From Halomonas sp. LBP4 (GTDB taxonomy: Bacteria > Pseudomonadota > Gammaproteobacteria > Pseudomonadales > Halomonadaceae), in NCBI RefSeq assembly GCF_003202205.1, contig NZ_PDOG01000009.1, forward strand, positions 1-64,000: a DNA stretch of 64,000 nucleotides, given 5' to 3'. The notes beneath the pieces were generated by a model. It was not told the DNA's origin, ran no database searches, and was given only the letters and a program-made list of their open reading frames with translations. This document shows, one piece after another, positions 63,680 through 64,000 of this stretch (within the stretch, counting starts at the first letter, position 1; each line of letters begins with the position of its first letter). The position numbers and the translations under genes were made by a program.

Positions 63680-64000
63680 CACATCACCGTCCGTTTCACA
63701 AAGGTGGTGGACAGGGGCATCTTCTGGGCGGCCAGGGAGAAGGCTTCACGGGCCAGCTCCTCGGGAACGCCTTCGATCTCGTACAGGACCCGACCCGGCT
63801 GGATCTGCGCGACCCAGTACTCGACGGAGCCCTTGCCCTTACCCATACGGACTTCGAGCGGCTTCTTGGAAATCGGCTTGTCGGGGAAGACGCGGATCCA
63901 GATCTTGCCGCCACGCTTGACGTGACGGGTGATCGCACGACGGCCGGCTTCGATCTGGCGCGCCGTGATGCGGCCGCGACCGGTAGCCTTGAGGCCGTAT
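63679..64000 (-). CDS. rplP: 50S ribosomal protein L16 (partial)
   Basis: The window ends inside this gene. About 106 C-terminal residues are present, from YGLKATGRGRITARQIEAGR through KIWIRVFPDKP and GVPEELAREAFSLAA to the stop. By comparison with the 136-residue E. coli protein about 30 N-terminal residues lie beyond position 64000. Confidence 0.97.
   Translation of the reverse strand, partial: YGLKATGRGRITARQIEAGRRAITRHVKRGGKIWIRVFPDKPISKKPLEVRMGKGKGSVEYWVAQIQPGRVLYEIEGVPEELAREAFSLAAQKMPLSTTFVKRTVM

Overview
The window is a gene-dense, high-GC stretch of a gammaproteobacterial chromosome. Product families, gene order and the dispersed repeats point to a Halomonas-like member of the Oceanospirillales; the genus is inference. 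Several blocks keep a gene order known from Pseudomonas: thiO-fimT/pil-ispH-fkpB-lspA-ileS-ribF-murJ-rpsT-proB-obg-rpmA-rplU-ispB, ssb-MFS-uvrA, bamD/rluD-pgeF-clpB, and the S10-spc-alpha ribosomal cluster. No rRNA, CRISPR array, prophage or intact transposon was seen.

Layout. 1-6200: phospholipid synthesis (pssA) and branched-chain amino acid synthesis (ilvC, its divergent activator ilvY, and ilvI-ilvN behind a long structured leader). 6200-14560: clpB with a heat-shock-type promoter, pgeF, rluD, divergent bamD, a brnT/brnA toxin-antitoxin locus with a frameshifted toxin, nadE and a small PP0621-type protein. 14555-19450: thiO and an AT-richer, rearranged type IV minor pilin cluster without pilY1. 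19500-34370: isoprenoid, lipoprotein, tRNA-charging, flavin, murein-flippase, proline and ribosome-assembly genes up to ispB. 34400-36430: tRNA-Pro(CGG), a VOC protein, a small membrane protein and an Lgt-like/thioredoxin fusion. 36700-43750: rapA, then a putative light-response cluster (TIGR01777 epimerase, small CbiX-like chelatase, CarH/LitR-like MerR regulator, photolyase) with 11-bp direct repeats in both control regions. 43740-49330: a PAS-GGDEF-EAL protein, fabA-fabB, plsC and an RmlD-like protein. 49370-54530: ssb, a YajR-like MFS transporter, uvrA. 54560-64000: rplQ back to a partial rplP.

How they work together. Most genes are core: BCAA synthesis, membrane lipid synthesis (pssA, fabA, fabB, plsC), envelope assembly (bamD, lspA, murJ, pgeF, ispB, ispH) and translation (ribosomal proteins, ileS, rluD, obg, secY, rpoA). 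The less ordinary parts are the ilvI leader with three nested inverted repeats, the regulator that keeps CarH-like organisation but lacks both cobalamin-ligand histidines, the minor pilin cluster with an enlarged PilX, two 83-bp elements ended by a GGGGTCAGACCCC-type palindrome, and a pair of 36-bp repeats placed just after stop codons.

Starts were chosen from Shine-Dalgarno sequences and family N termini; alternatives are stated. No database search was possible, so all family calls rest on recognition of motifs and similarity from memory.
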